DNA of 11,674 nucleotides from Sandaracinobacteroides sp041909755 (GCF_041909755.1 NZ_JAYRCW010000081.1:1-11674); one strand, 5' to 3'; positions 1-6,225 are shown, counted from the stretch's first letter. Notes: a model not told the origin generated them from the sequence alone. Program-made: numbers and translations.

Positions 1-1486
1 CATCAAGCACGAGCCCATTGTCTTCAGACATGCTCACTTCGGCACTCAAGCGGTCAATCCGAGGGAACAGGTAATAGTCGAACGGGCGGCGGTTGGCGGT
101 GTCCATGCGCACAGCCACGGTGATATCTGGTTGCAACCCTGTGTCGAACCTTAGCCGCCATCTGACATTGCCGCCGCTGGTACGCCGGGCCCGGACGATG
201 ACAACCGACACTGTGAATTCATCATTGATGGTGAGCAGGTCAGGCCCACCCCGTGAGACGTGGGCACCTGCCGCCTCGAACCCCGCCAACACCCCGTCGA
301 CAACTTCGGGGTATAGGCGCCGAAGTGCACGGTTGATCTCGATGAACCGATAGTCCCGAAGCGGGCTGTAGCCCACCAGGCTGTAGGCGCGCAGCAGGCT
401 GCCGAACCTGGACCGATAACTGCTGCTCGAGGGAAGCTCGTCTGCTTCGTCAATGATAATGCCAGAGAGCGAACCCTGATGCCGGAAAAGCTGGCCAAGC
501 TGCTCCAGCATCTCTTCATCCGACAAGCGAACGGCGCGTTCCCGAATGATCGCCTGCGCGGCCTCGAATAGGCCAGCATCAACAATACCGGAGAAGGCTT
601 GGTTGGACCGGATCCACATCGAAGGATCATTGCGGACGCGCCTGCGCTTCAGCTTGCACGAGCTGCGGTTCCAGACGTTGTTGCCGATGTACTTCTCGTT
701 GATGAGGATCTGATGAACTGTTCCACGGGTCCAGGATCGGCCGAGATCGGTCGGGATACGACGGGCATTCAAGATGTCGGCAATTTCGCGTTCGGTCCTG
801 CGATCGGTGACAAAACTCCGATAGATTTCCCGGACGACGGCAATCTCTGCATCCGGGCCGGGCGCCAGAACAACCCGGTCCGTTTGAATGCTCTTCTGCT
901 CGCCATGCTGGAGCTCGCCCTTGATGGCGCCGTTCTGGTCCACCAGAACCCGTCGCAAGCCAAAACCGGCGGGGCCACCCTGTCGATACCCAAGCTCGAT
1001 CAGCCGGCATTGCCCGGCGAAGACCTTGGTAGATAGCTCCCGGCTGTATTCACCAGCCATCGCCCGCTTGACGCCCTTGACGATGGTCGAGATCGGGCTG
1101 CCGTCATTCTCGAACTGCTCCGCGCAATAGTGAACCGCTATGCCCGCCCGTCGGCAAACATACTCATAGTAGGCGCTCTCATCGGCGTCCTGGAACCGGC
1201 CCCAACGGCTGACGTCATAGACCAGAATTGCTTGGAAATCCGTGGCGCCTGACATGACGTCATCGATGAGTTTCTTGAGAGCGTCGCGGCCATCGATGCT
1301 GAGGCCGCTCTTGCCCTGATCAGCATAGGTCCTGACAATCTCGAACCCGCGGGATGCTGCATAACTGCGAATGGCTTCCGCCTGGTTCTCAGTTGAATAA
1401 CGCTGGTGGTCGGTCGACATGCGAACGTACTCGGCCGCTCGAACCGCCAAAGGTTTCAGACCCGAATCCCTTTCCCAAGTCTGCAA
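1..1486 (-). CDS. Large serine site-specific recombinase, C-terminus cut by window edge
   Basis: The frame is open from an in-frame stop near 1518 to the left edge, giving 495 residues and no stop. It encodes a DNA strand-exchange enzyme of the resolvase/invertase superfamily. The catalytic domain covers about residues 18-160: YVRMSTDHQ with the nucleophilic serine at about residue 24, DQGKSG near 56-61, and YDVSRWGR at 90-97. A Recombinase-type domain follows from about 172 to 275. Beyond it the usual zinc-ribbon cysteines are absent; instead there is RFGSLLRAY at 360-368 and a further region rich in beta-strand-like sequence. No ATG suits the start, because the only in-frame ATG lies next to the catalytic serine. 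I chose TTG at 1484-1486, which has AAAGGGG about nine bases upstream. Base composition is less GC-rich than the genes to the right, fitting transfer. It is divergent from the small gene at 1605. Family call is firm; start codon is uncertain. Confidence 0.9.
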   Translation of the reverse strand, partial: MQTWERDSGLKPLAVRAAEYVRMSTDHQRYSTENQAEAIRSYAASRGFEIVRTYADQGKSGLSIDGRDALKKLIDDVMSGATDFQAILVYDVSRWGRFQDADESAYYEYVCRRAGIAVHYCAEQFENDGSPISTIVKGVKRAMAGEYSRELSTKVFAGQCRLIELGYRQGGPAGFGLRRVLVDQNGAIKGELQHGEQKSIQTDRVVLAPGPDAEIAVVREIYRSFVTDRRTEREIADILNARRIPTDLGRSWTRGTVHQILINEKYIGNNVWNRSSCKLKRRRVRNDPSMWIRSNQAFSGIVDAGLFEAAQAIIRERAVRLSDEEMLEQLGQLFRHQGSLSGIIIDEADELPSSSSYRSRFGSLLRAYSLVGYSPLRDYRFIEINRALRRLYPEVVDGVLAGFEAAGAHVSRGGPDLLTINDEFTVSVVIVRARRTSGGNVRWRLRFDTGLQPDITVAVRMDTANRRPFDYYLFPRIDRLSAEVSMSEDNGLVLD

Positions 1487-1520
1487 ATCACCATGCCCCT
1501 TTGTGAAGCCGCCAAACGGC

Positions 1521-1578
1521 CGTCACGACGACACCCTCTTTAAGTCCAAAGCTCTGAGTCGGACGTCCCATCGTGACG
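1521..1578. promoter_or_regulatory. Inverted repeat in the divergent recombinase/HTH promoter region
   Basis: CGTCACGA at 1521-1528 is repeated in inverted form as TCGTGACG at 1571-1578, with 42 bases between the arms. An 8-base palindrome GGACGTCC (1561-1568) lies just inside the right arm. The arrangement sits in the 118-base gap between two divergent genes. It could be paired binding sites for the small predicted DNA-binding protein, or part of the recombinase crossover region, since such sites often lie just upstream of serine integrase genes. No convincing -35/-10 pair was found on either strand. Confidence 0.35.
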
Positions 1579-1604
1579 AACCATAGGGGTGAAGGGAGCG
1601 GAAG

Positions 1605-1970
1605 ATGTTGCCGAAAAAGGGCAAGAAGTTGCACCCGAGCACAGCAGACCTGGCTCTCGCTAAGCTTCTGGCTGATGCTTTGCGAGACGACCTGGGGCCA
1701 ACCCATCAGGCTGCGAAGACTGCAATGCGATGGACAGGCGCGAGCGAACGGAGTGTCAAGCACTGGATGGCAGCCAGTTACGCGCCCTCAGCTGCTCACC
1801 TGGTTGCGCTGATGAGACATTCAGACGGCGTGCTGGGTTGCCTTCTGCAGGCGTCCGGTCGGCAGAACGCGATGCTGGCCATGGAACTGGGAGCCATGCG
1901 CTTCAAGTTATTAAAGATTGTCGCCATGTTGGACGTGCTGCTCTCGGGGGCCTCTGATGAGGCCAGCTGA
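1605..1970 (+). CDS. Small predicted helix-turn-helix protein, recombinase neighbour
   Basis: A 121-residue basic protein starts at ATG 1605 behind a good ribosome binding site (AGGGAG, about six bases upstream). The middle, about residues 21-72, reads as a compact helical DNA-binding domain: ALRDDLG, then RWTGASERSVKHWMA, then PSAAHLVALMRHSDGVL. The segment TGASERSVKHW has the spacing of a recognition helix-turn-helix. The N-terminus is lysine-rich. I recall similar short proteins next to serine recombinases in alphaproteobacteria, but cannot name a characterised member. It may control the divergent recombinase gene or help it as an accessory factor; both are inference. A 6-bp hairpin (GGCCTC/GAGGCC) lies at 1949-1964, just before the stop, with no T-run. 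Confidence 0.75.
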   Translation: MLPKKGKKLHPSTADLALAKLLADALRDDLGPTHQAAKTAMRWTGASERSVKHWMAASYAPSAAHLVALMRHSDGVLGCLLQASGRQNAMLAMELGAMRFKLLKIVAMLDVLLSGASDEAS

Positions 1971-2066
1971 GAGATGCGTGGTCCGCCCGGTCTCATCATC
2001 CGCGCCGCGCCGGCCTTCAGCTTCCCCTGAACTTCGCGGCTGCGTTCCCTGATACTGCCGAACAGG

Positions 2067-2215
2067 TTCCCTGTTACGCGCGACAGAATTCCCTGTTCCT
2101 GTTTGACTGGGACATCGGATGAAACCGCGCAATATCATTCACTTACCTGTGACTTAGGGCCGCGCAAGGGGCGAGAAATGCGAAATTTCCCTGTTTTCAA
2201 GGCAATAACAGGGAA
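2067..2215. repeat. TTCCCTGTT repeat cluster (three direct, one inverted)
   Basis: The 9-mer TTCCCTGTT occurs at 2067-2075, 2089-2097 and 2187-2195, and its exact reverse complement AACAGGGAA at 2207-2215. The last two form a perfect 9-bp inverted repeat with an 11-base spacer. A near copy, TTCCCTGAT, lies at 2045-2053. Four exact copies in 150 bases is far above chance. The cluster may be recombinase or regulator binding sites, or a remnant of a repetitive noncoding family. I have an unverified impression that similar stretches recur in sphingomonad genomes. Confidence 0.7.
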
Positions 2216-2294
2216 TATCTGGGAAGAGACCGGTTCGCGGCAGACTGCTTCCACCGCCAGTTGTTCGCGCTCGCGGGCGAAGCCCTCCGCGGGG

Positions 2295-2346
2295 GCGCCG
2301 CACAGGCGGCGGCGCGCAGTCGCGCTTGCGAACCCTTGCGGGTTCG
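2295..2346. repeat. Two adjacent GC-rich hairpins upstream of the GAF-domain gene
   Basis: The first has arms GCGCCGC at 2295-2301 and GCGGCGC at 2309-2315 with a 7-base loop. The second has arms CGAACCC at 2329-2335 and GGGTTCG at 2340-2346 with a TTGC loop. Neither is followed by a T-run on either strand, so they are poor intrinsic terminators. They may be leader-RNA structure for the next gene or part of an element end. Confidence 0.4.
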
Positions 2347-2383
2347 AACATGACGCCCCCTGCCCCCTTCTGGAATCCGCAAC

Positions 2384-2878
2384 ATGTATCACGCCCCCGA
2401 CCTCGCCGCCCTGTCCGGCCCCGCCTTTCATGCAGAGCTGCAAGCCCAGCTCTCCGCGCTCATCGCCGGTGAACGCAACGCGCTGGCGAACGCCGCCAAC
2501 TGTGCGGCCCTAATCTTCGATCAGATGCCCGATCTGAACTGGGCGGGCTTCTACTATCTGGAACCCGAAAGCGGCGATCTCGTCGTCGGCCCCTTCCAGG
2601 GCAAACCCGCCTGCGCCCGGATCGCGCCCGGCAAGGGCGTGTGCGGCGCGGCCGTCGTGCGCGGGGAATCCCTGCTGGTGCCGGATGTCCATGCCTTTCC
2701 CGGCCACATCGCCTGCGATGCCGCCTCCCGCTCGGAACTGGTCGTCCCGCTCCGCCGCGACGGCCACATCATCGGCGTCCTCGATCTGGACAGCCCCACC
2801 CCCAACCGCTTCACCGCCGAGGACCAGGCCGGCATGGAGCGGCTGATGGCGGTGCTGATGGCCGCCGGCCAAAGCTGA
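2384..2878 (+). CDS. msrC: Free methionine-R-sulfoxide reductase (GAF domain)
   Basis: A 164-residue cytosolic protein made of one GAF domain. The family (fRMsr, MsrC in E. coli) reduces free methionine-R-sulfoxide to methionine, repairing oxidised amino acid with thioredoxin-type reducing power. All three family cysteines are present: C77 in KPACARI, C87 in GKGVCGAA and C111 in HIACDAASRSE. Their spacing (10 and 24 residues) is the same as I recall for the E. coli enzyme. NWAGFYYL (52-59), VGPFQG (68-73) and the ending VLDLDSP...RFTAEDQ are also typical. Length matches the family. ATG 2384 is the natural start, but the ribosome binding site is weak and GC-rich hairpins lie upstream. The crotonase gene follows 74 bases downstream on the same strand; a shared transcript is possible. 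Confidence 0.92.
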   Translation: MYHAPDLAALSGPAFHAELQAQLSALIAGERNALANAANCAALIFDQMPDLNWAGFYYLEPESGDLVVGPFQGKPACARIAPGKGVCGAAVVRGESLLVPDVHAFPGHIACDAASRSELVVPLRRDGHIIGVLDLDSPTPNRFTAEDQAGMERLMAVLMAAGQS

Positions 2879-2952
2879 CAGCCTCTCCCCTTCGCGGGGT
2901 TTCAAGACGAGCGGCCCGGCCTATCCCTCAACCCGCAGAGGGAGACCGATCC

Positions 2953-3756
2953 ATGACCGCCGACCTGACCGAGGGCCCGATCCTCACCCGCCGCGAAGGC
3001 GATATCCTGTTCGTCACGCTGAACCGGCCCGAAAGCCTGAACGCGATGGACAATGCGCTGGTGAACGGCCTGCGCGACCTGTTCACGGGGCTCTACTGGC
3101 GGCGGGACGTGCGCGTCGTGGTCCTCACCGGGGCCGGCCGCGCCTTCTGCGCCGGGCTGGATCTCAGGAACTGGAACACGGGCGAATCGCGCAGCAGCAC
3201 GGGCGAGGGGCTGGATGGCCAGCGCCGGATCGCGGAAATCGTGATCGCCATGCGCCGCTGCCCGCAGCCGATCATCGCCCTGGTGAACGGCCCGGCCTCC
3301 GGCGGCGGATTTGCCGTCGCGCTCGCCTCTGATGTCCGCATCCTGACGCCCACGGCGAAGATGAACGCCGCCTTCATCCGCATCGGCCTGTCCGCGTGCG
3401 ACATCGGGGTGTCCTATTTCCTGCCCCGCATGGTCGGTTCGTCGGTCGCGGCCGAATATATGCTGACAGGCCGCTTCTTCACGCCGGACCGCGCGCAACA
3501 ACTGGGCCTCGCCTCAGCCGTGGTGGATCCGGGCGATCTCGCCGCTGAGGGCCGCGCGCTGGCAGAGGAAATGCTTCACGCCAGCCCGCTGGGCCTGCGC
3601 CTCACCAAGGATGCGCTGAACCATTCGATCGACGCGGGCGGGCTGGAAGCCGTGATCGCCATGGAAGACAGGAACCAGGTGCTGACCGCGCGCGACGAGA
3701 ATTTCGCGGAAGGCGTCGCCGCCTTCCTGGAAAAGCGCAAACCCAGCTATCGCTAG
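2953..3756 (+). CDS. Enoyl-CoA hydratase/isomerase family protein (crotonase fold)
   Basis: A 267-residue protein starting at ATG 2953 behind GAGGGAG; the frame is open further upstream, but that part overlaps the preceding gene and is not family-like. The oxyanion-hole elements that bind the acyl-CoA thioester are present: FCAGLDL (A67-G68-L69-D70) and GPASGGG (113-119). Substrate-loop sequence ALNRP-type (LNRPESLNAM, 23-32) and the C-terminal KDALNHSID helix also fit. The two glutamates that act as catalytic acid/base in classical hydratases are not seen: by eye their positions hold A121 and about F141. An aspartate (D150 in SACDIGVSYFLPR) occupies a place comparable to a catalytic aspartate of dienoyl-CoA isomerases. 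The reaction is therefore open: hydratase, isomerase or another crotonase activity on an unknown acyl-CoA. The stop overlaps the stop of the opposing gene. Confidence 0.88.
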   Translation: MTADLTEGPILTRREGDILFVTLNRPESLNAMDNALVNGLRDLFTGLYWRRDVRVVVLTGAGRAFCAGLDLRNWNTGESRSSTGEGLDGQRRIAEIVIAMRRCPQPIIALVNGPASGGGFAVALASDVRILTPTAKMNAAFIRIGLSACDIGVSYFLPRMVGSSVAAEYMLTGRFFTPDRAQQLGLASAVVDPGDLAAEGRALAEEMLHASPLGLRLTKDALNHSIDAGGLEAVIAMEDRNQVLTARDENFAEGVAAFLEKRKPSYR

Positions 3757-4301
3757 AGCCCCAGCGCTTCCTTCGCGTCCTCCTTGTCCCGCTCGCGCAG
3801 GGCAAGGCCGGTCAGGAAGGCGGCATCCGCGATCAGTTCCAGCCCCAGCACCACGCCCAGGAACCCGGCGGACACATCCGCCCAGTTGAACAGGGTGATC
3901 AGCCCCAGCACCACGGAAATCACGCCGGAACCCAGCAGCAACAGGAAATAGCGGGATTTGCGATAGCCCGGCACGCTCAGCAGCTTCGCAAGCCCGCCGC
4001 CGATCAGCAGCAGCGCGAACAGGAAGGGCAGCCCCACCGGCCCCACTGCGCGCGGGTCGCCGAACTTCAGGCTCAGCCCGGCATAGACCAGGAACACACC
4101 CACCAGCCCCGGCAGGATCATCGTCAGCGGCCGCACCCGTTTGCGCAGCAGCACCCCCAGCAGATAGATGGCGCCCGCCCCCACCAGCAGCCAGGGGATG
4201 ATCCCGGCGACAAGGGTGGTGATCGAAACCGGGTTGAACGTCACGTAAAGCCCGATGGCGGCCAGCACGCCCGCCATCACCGTCCTGATCTGCCAGTTCA
4301 T
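3753..4301 (-). CDS. HdeD-like (DUF308) six-helix membrane protein
   Basis: A 182-residue inner-membrane protein with about six hydrophobic helices (roughly residues 7-22, 28-51, 58-77, 88-107, 117-137, 143-166) and a charged tail RERDKEDAKEALGL. Helix pairs with patterns such as GVISVVLGLITLFNW and GVVLGLELIADAAFL resemble the HdeD/DUF308 family; E. coli HdeD is tied to acid resistance, but its molecular action is unclear. ATG 4301 is preferred because AAGAGGG lies about nine bases upstream; an in-frame extension to 4358 adds charged sequence unlike the family. The gene lies 99 bases downstream of the baeRF-like gene on the same strand and may share its stress promoter. Its stop shares the CTAG with the crotonase gene's stop. 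Confidence 0.72.
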   Translation of the reverse strand: MNWQIRTVMAGVLAAIGLYVTFNPVSITTLVAGIIPWLLVGAGAIYLLGVLLRKRVRPLTMILPGLVGVFLVYAGLSLKFGDPRAVGPVGLPFLFALLLIGGGLAKLLSVPGYRKSRYFLLLLGSGVISVVLGLITLFNWADVSAGFLGVVLGLELIADAAFLTGLALRERDKEDAKEALGL

Positions 4302-4322
4302 TGCGCGGTGCCCTCTTGCTGT

Positions 4323-4343
4323 TTCGGCCCATCGTAGGCCGAA
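4323..4343 (-). promoter_or_regulatory. Hairpin between baeRF-like and HdeD-like genes
   Basis: TTCGGCC at 4323-4329 and GGCCGAA at 4337-4343 form a perfect 7-bp inverted repeat with a 7-base loop. It lies in the 99-base gap between two same-strand genes, about 20 bases upstream of the HdeD-like start. No T-run follows on the minus strand, so it is more likely a leader hairpin, processing site or operator than an efficient terminator. Confidence 0.35.
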
Positions 4344-4400
4344 GCCGCCGGGGCGCAAGCCGGTTGCGGCCCGCGCCCCGAACGGATCAGGCCGGCAGGG

Positions 4401-5525
4401 TCAAGCCGCCCAGCGCAGGATCGCGGCGACGGGGCTGTCCGTCGGCAGATCGGCTGCCCGCACTGCCATCACCCGCGCGCCGGATTGCAGCGCCCGCCGC
4501 GCCACCTCGTCCACCACGCCATAGGCGGCGGCGTCGTTGGCGTCCGCGAAGGTCACGGCGCCGGTCTCATCGTCCACGAAGCCCGGCACGATCCGGTCGA
4601 TATCCACCAGCAACGTCTGCACCGCGCCCTGGGTCGCGGCGCGCGCGGCCTGGTCGATATCGGCCGTTGCGCGGCCGCTGCCCTTGCGATCCGCGAATTC
4701 GGCCTTCAGCGCTGCCACTTCCTCCGCATGCAGCCGGTCCAGCAGGCGCCGGGCTTCTTCGGAAATCCCGCTGTCGCTCAGCGATTCCGGCGTCTTGTCG
4801 ATGCCGAAGGGCGCGAGGTGCGGATAGCTGGAAACGCTGCGATAGATGGCGCCGATCGCCGTGTCGGCCGCCAGGAACAGCGGCACATGCTTGCCCGCCA
4901 GATAGGGCCGCAGCGCCCGGTCCACGATCCGGCAGAACTGCACCAGCCGCGCCCGCTGCCCGGCGGCAGTGTCGCTGCGGCGGCTTTCGGTGCCGACGCC
5001 CAGCGACGAAACGCCCAGCGCGTCGGTTGCGCTTCTGGGCAGGCCGTGCAGCTTCACCTCGGTCGCCGGCTGTTCCGCCGTCAGCTGCAGCAGCCGCACA
5101 TGGCCCAACGACAGCGCCAGCACATAGGCCCCCTGCCCGAAGGTCACGGCCCGCAGCAGCGGCTTCAGGTGGAAGCGATCCGCCACGTCGAAGGCGCGGG
5201 TCAGCGCGTTGGGCACGCGATAGGTCCGCACCATGTCCGGCGTGGCATAGACGGCAAGGCTGTTCGCCTGGAACCGCCAGAAATCATCATCCTCCACCAG
5301 CTCGGCCAGCTGGTCGCCGATCGCTTCGCGATCGCGCTTCGCCACGCCGGATGCCTCCAGCTGGGCCAGCGCCTCGTGCGCCAGATTCTTCAGATCGATG
5401 CGGTCGCCGGAAATCTCCCCGGCAACGGGCGTCGTCGGCAGGAAGATGGAGACGCTCGCCGGATGCCGCGCCTCCGCCAGCGCGCGAAGATCGGTCTCGG
5501 TCGGGATGTCGACATGCAGCAGCAT
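4401..5525 (-). CDS. baeRF-type protein (bacterial archaeo-eukaryotic release-factor-like)
   Basis: A 374-residue soluble protein with AAGGAGC about seven bases before ATG 5525. Features resembling baeRF family 3: an N-terminal ASVSIFLPTTPVAGE (23-37) followed by RIDLKNLAHEA (42-52), then FWRFQANSLAVYATP (82-96), DRFHLKPLLRA (116-126) with YVLALSLGHVRLLQL, and a C-terminal Rossmann-like domain ending ADLPTDSPVAAILRW. The family is homologous to eRF1/Pelota and has been proposed to act on ribosomes in termination or rescue; this is prediction, not demonstrated chemistry. A canonical GGQ is absent, but TAAGQRAR at 186-193 retains a GQ before a helix; whether it corresponds to the GGQ loop is untested. 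A probable EcfG-type promoter lies upstream, and a DUF1269 gene is divergent. Family assignment is from memory of motifs. Confidence 0.75.
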   Translation of the reverse strand: MLLHVDIPTETDLRALAEARHPASVSIFLPTTPVAGEISGDRIDLKNLAHEALAQLEASGVAKRDREAIGDQLAELVEDDDFWRFQANSLAVYATPDMVRTYRVPNALTRAFDVADRFHLKPLLRAVTFGQGAYVLALSLGHVRLLQLTAEQPATEVKLHGLPRSATDALGVSSLGVGTESRRSDTAAGQRARLVQFCRIVDRALRPYLAGKHVPLFLAADTAIGAIYRSVSSYPHLAPFGIDKTPESLSDSGISEEARRLLDRLHAEEVAALKAEFADRKGSGRATADIDQAARAATQGAVQTLLVDIDRIVPGFVDDETGAVTFADANDAAAYGVVDEVARRALQSGARVMAVRAADLPTDSPVAAILRWAA

Positions 5526-5584
5526 CGGGAAGCTCCTTCGGGGTTGGTCTTGTTATGATCCCTATCTGGCCGGGCCAGGCACCG

Positions 5585-5610
5585 GACGCCTTGCGCTATA
5601 TCATGGTTCC
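5585..5610 (-). promoter_or_regulatory. Probable EcfG-type general-stress promoter for the baeRF-like gene
   Basis: Read on the minus strand, GGAAC (5610-5606) is followed after exactly 17 bases by CGTC (5588-5585). The known alphaproteobacterial EcfG (PhyR/NepR-controlled) consensus is GGAAC, 16-17 bases, CGTT, so only one core base differs. It would start RNA about 50 bases before ATG 5525. No equally good match faces the DUF1269 gene. Confidence 0.6.
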
Positions 5611-5629
5611 GCAACAGGATTGCGCCACA

Positions 5630-5643
5630 GGGGTTCAAACCCC
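5630..5643 (+). promoter_or_regulatory. GGGGTT/AACCCC palindrome in DUF1269 leader
   Basis: GGGGTT and AACCCC, separated by CA, form a near-perfect palindrome seven bases before the ribosome binding site AGGAGC (5651-5656). Possible operator or leader hairpin for the DUF1269 gene; no regulator can be named. Confidence 0.35.
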
Positions 5644-5663
5644 CCGAAACAGGAGCAGGCGAC

Positions 5664-6179
5664 ATGGGACAATTGGTGGTTCTGGGCTTCGACGGCATGA
5701 CTGCCGCAGACGAGGTGCTGAACAAGGTGCGCGGCCTGAAGGCCGAACATCTGATCGATCTGGAAGACGCCGTCGTCGTGGAGCGCGATGCGGACGGCAA
5801 GGTGCACATCAAGCAGGCGCTGAACCTCACCGCGCTGGGCGCCACCTCGGGCGGGCTTTCGGGCGCCTTCTGGGGGGCGCTCGTCGGGCTGCTGTTCCTG
5901 AACCCGCTGGCGGGCATGGCGATCGGCGCGGCAACGGGCGTGGGGGCGGGCGCGCTATCGGGCAGCCTGATGGATTATGGCGTGAACGACGAGTTCGTGA
6001 AGAAGCTGTCGGACACGATCCCCAACAACTCGTCCGCGCTGTTCGTGCTGGTGCGGGAAGTGACGATGGACAAGGTGGTGGAGGCGATCCAGCCGTGGAA
6101 CCCGCGCGTCCTCAACACGTCGCTGTCGAACGAACAGGAAGCGAAGCTGGTGGAAGCCCTAAAGGCGCACAGCGCCTGA
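5664..6179 (+). CDS. DUF1269 family membrane-associated protein
   Basis: A 171-residue protein with a strong ribosome binding site (AGGAGCAGG) ahead of ATG 5664. The N-terminal half is soluble: MGQLVVLGFDG, a helix with ADEVLNKVRGL, and DAVVVERDADGKVHIKQ (35-51). A glycine/alanine-rich hydrophobic region spans about 57-103 (GATSGGLSGAFWGALVGLLF and GMAIGAATGVGAGALSGSL). A second soluble part follows, with DEFVKKLSDTIPNNSSALFVLV (109-130). This order is characteristic of DUF1269, a family of unknown function. The glycine-zipper-like segment suggests membrane insertion or a membrane-bound oligomer. It is divergent from the baeRF-like gene with a 138-base gap and converges on the S9 peptidase gene. 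Confidence 0.85.
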   Translation: MGQLVVLGFDGMTAADEVLNKVRGLKAEHLIDLEDAVVVERDADGKVHIKQALNLTALGATSGGLSGAFWGALVGLLFLNPLAGMAIGAATGVGAGALSGSLMDYGVNDEFVKKLSDTIPNNSSALFVLVREVTMDKVVEAIQPWNPRVLNTSLSNEQEAKLVEALKAHSA

Positions 6180-6199
6180 CATCAGAGGCTTCCGGCGAA

Positions 6200-6225
6200 G
6201 CGAAGGGCCGTCAGCGGCCCTTCGC
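6200..6225. terminator. Strong hairpin between convergent DUF1269 and S9 peptidase genes
   Basis: GCGAAGGGCCG (6200-6210) and CGGCCCTTCGC (6215-6225) form a perfect 11-bp stem with a TCAG loop. The stop codon of the peptidase gene lies in the loop and its last codons form one arm. It starts about 20 bases after the DUF1269 stop. Position between convergent genes suggests a bidirectional terminator or transcript-end protector, although neither side has a clear T-run. Confidence 0.6.

Larger units (their letters stand above)
1971..2383. other. 413-base intergenic region, probable element boundary
   Basis: No credible gene is visible. Open frames here are short, change frame across the region, or run into the frame-shifted start of the next gene. 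The left half (to about 2220) is relatively AT-rich and holds the TTCCCTGTT repeats listed separately. The right half is very GC-rich and holds two hairpins. Genes to the right look like ordinary chromosomal genes, so the junction between accessory and core DNA may lie in this stretch. This is inference from composition and gene content. Confidence 0.5.

Noticed and set aside
2329..2350. GGGTTCGAA resembling a tRNA T-loop
   Set aside because: The matching arm is the adjacent CGAACCC, but no acceptor, D or anticodon arms of a tRNA can be found around it; treated as a plain hairpin.
2103..2513. A 136-codon plus-strand open frame across the repeat region
   Set aside because: It overlaps the start of the methionine sulfoxide reductase in another frame, shows no domain, and its sequence simply translates the repeats and GC-rich hairpins.
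2887..2902. CCCC/GGGG hairpin followed by TTT after the msrC-like gene
   Set aside because: Only a 4-bp stem and three T residues; too weak to call a terminator.
3514..4332. A 272-codon minus-strand open frame overlapping the HdeD-like and crotonase genes
   Set aside because: It is a frame-shifted shadow; the hydrophobic helix pattern is in the 3753-4301 frame.
5528..5556. A weak EcfG-like promoter (GGAAG, 17 bases, TTGTT) facing the DUF1269 gene
   Set aside because: Both elements deviate from the consensus and it overlaps the ribosome binding site of the divergent gene; not reported as a feature.
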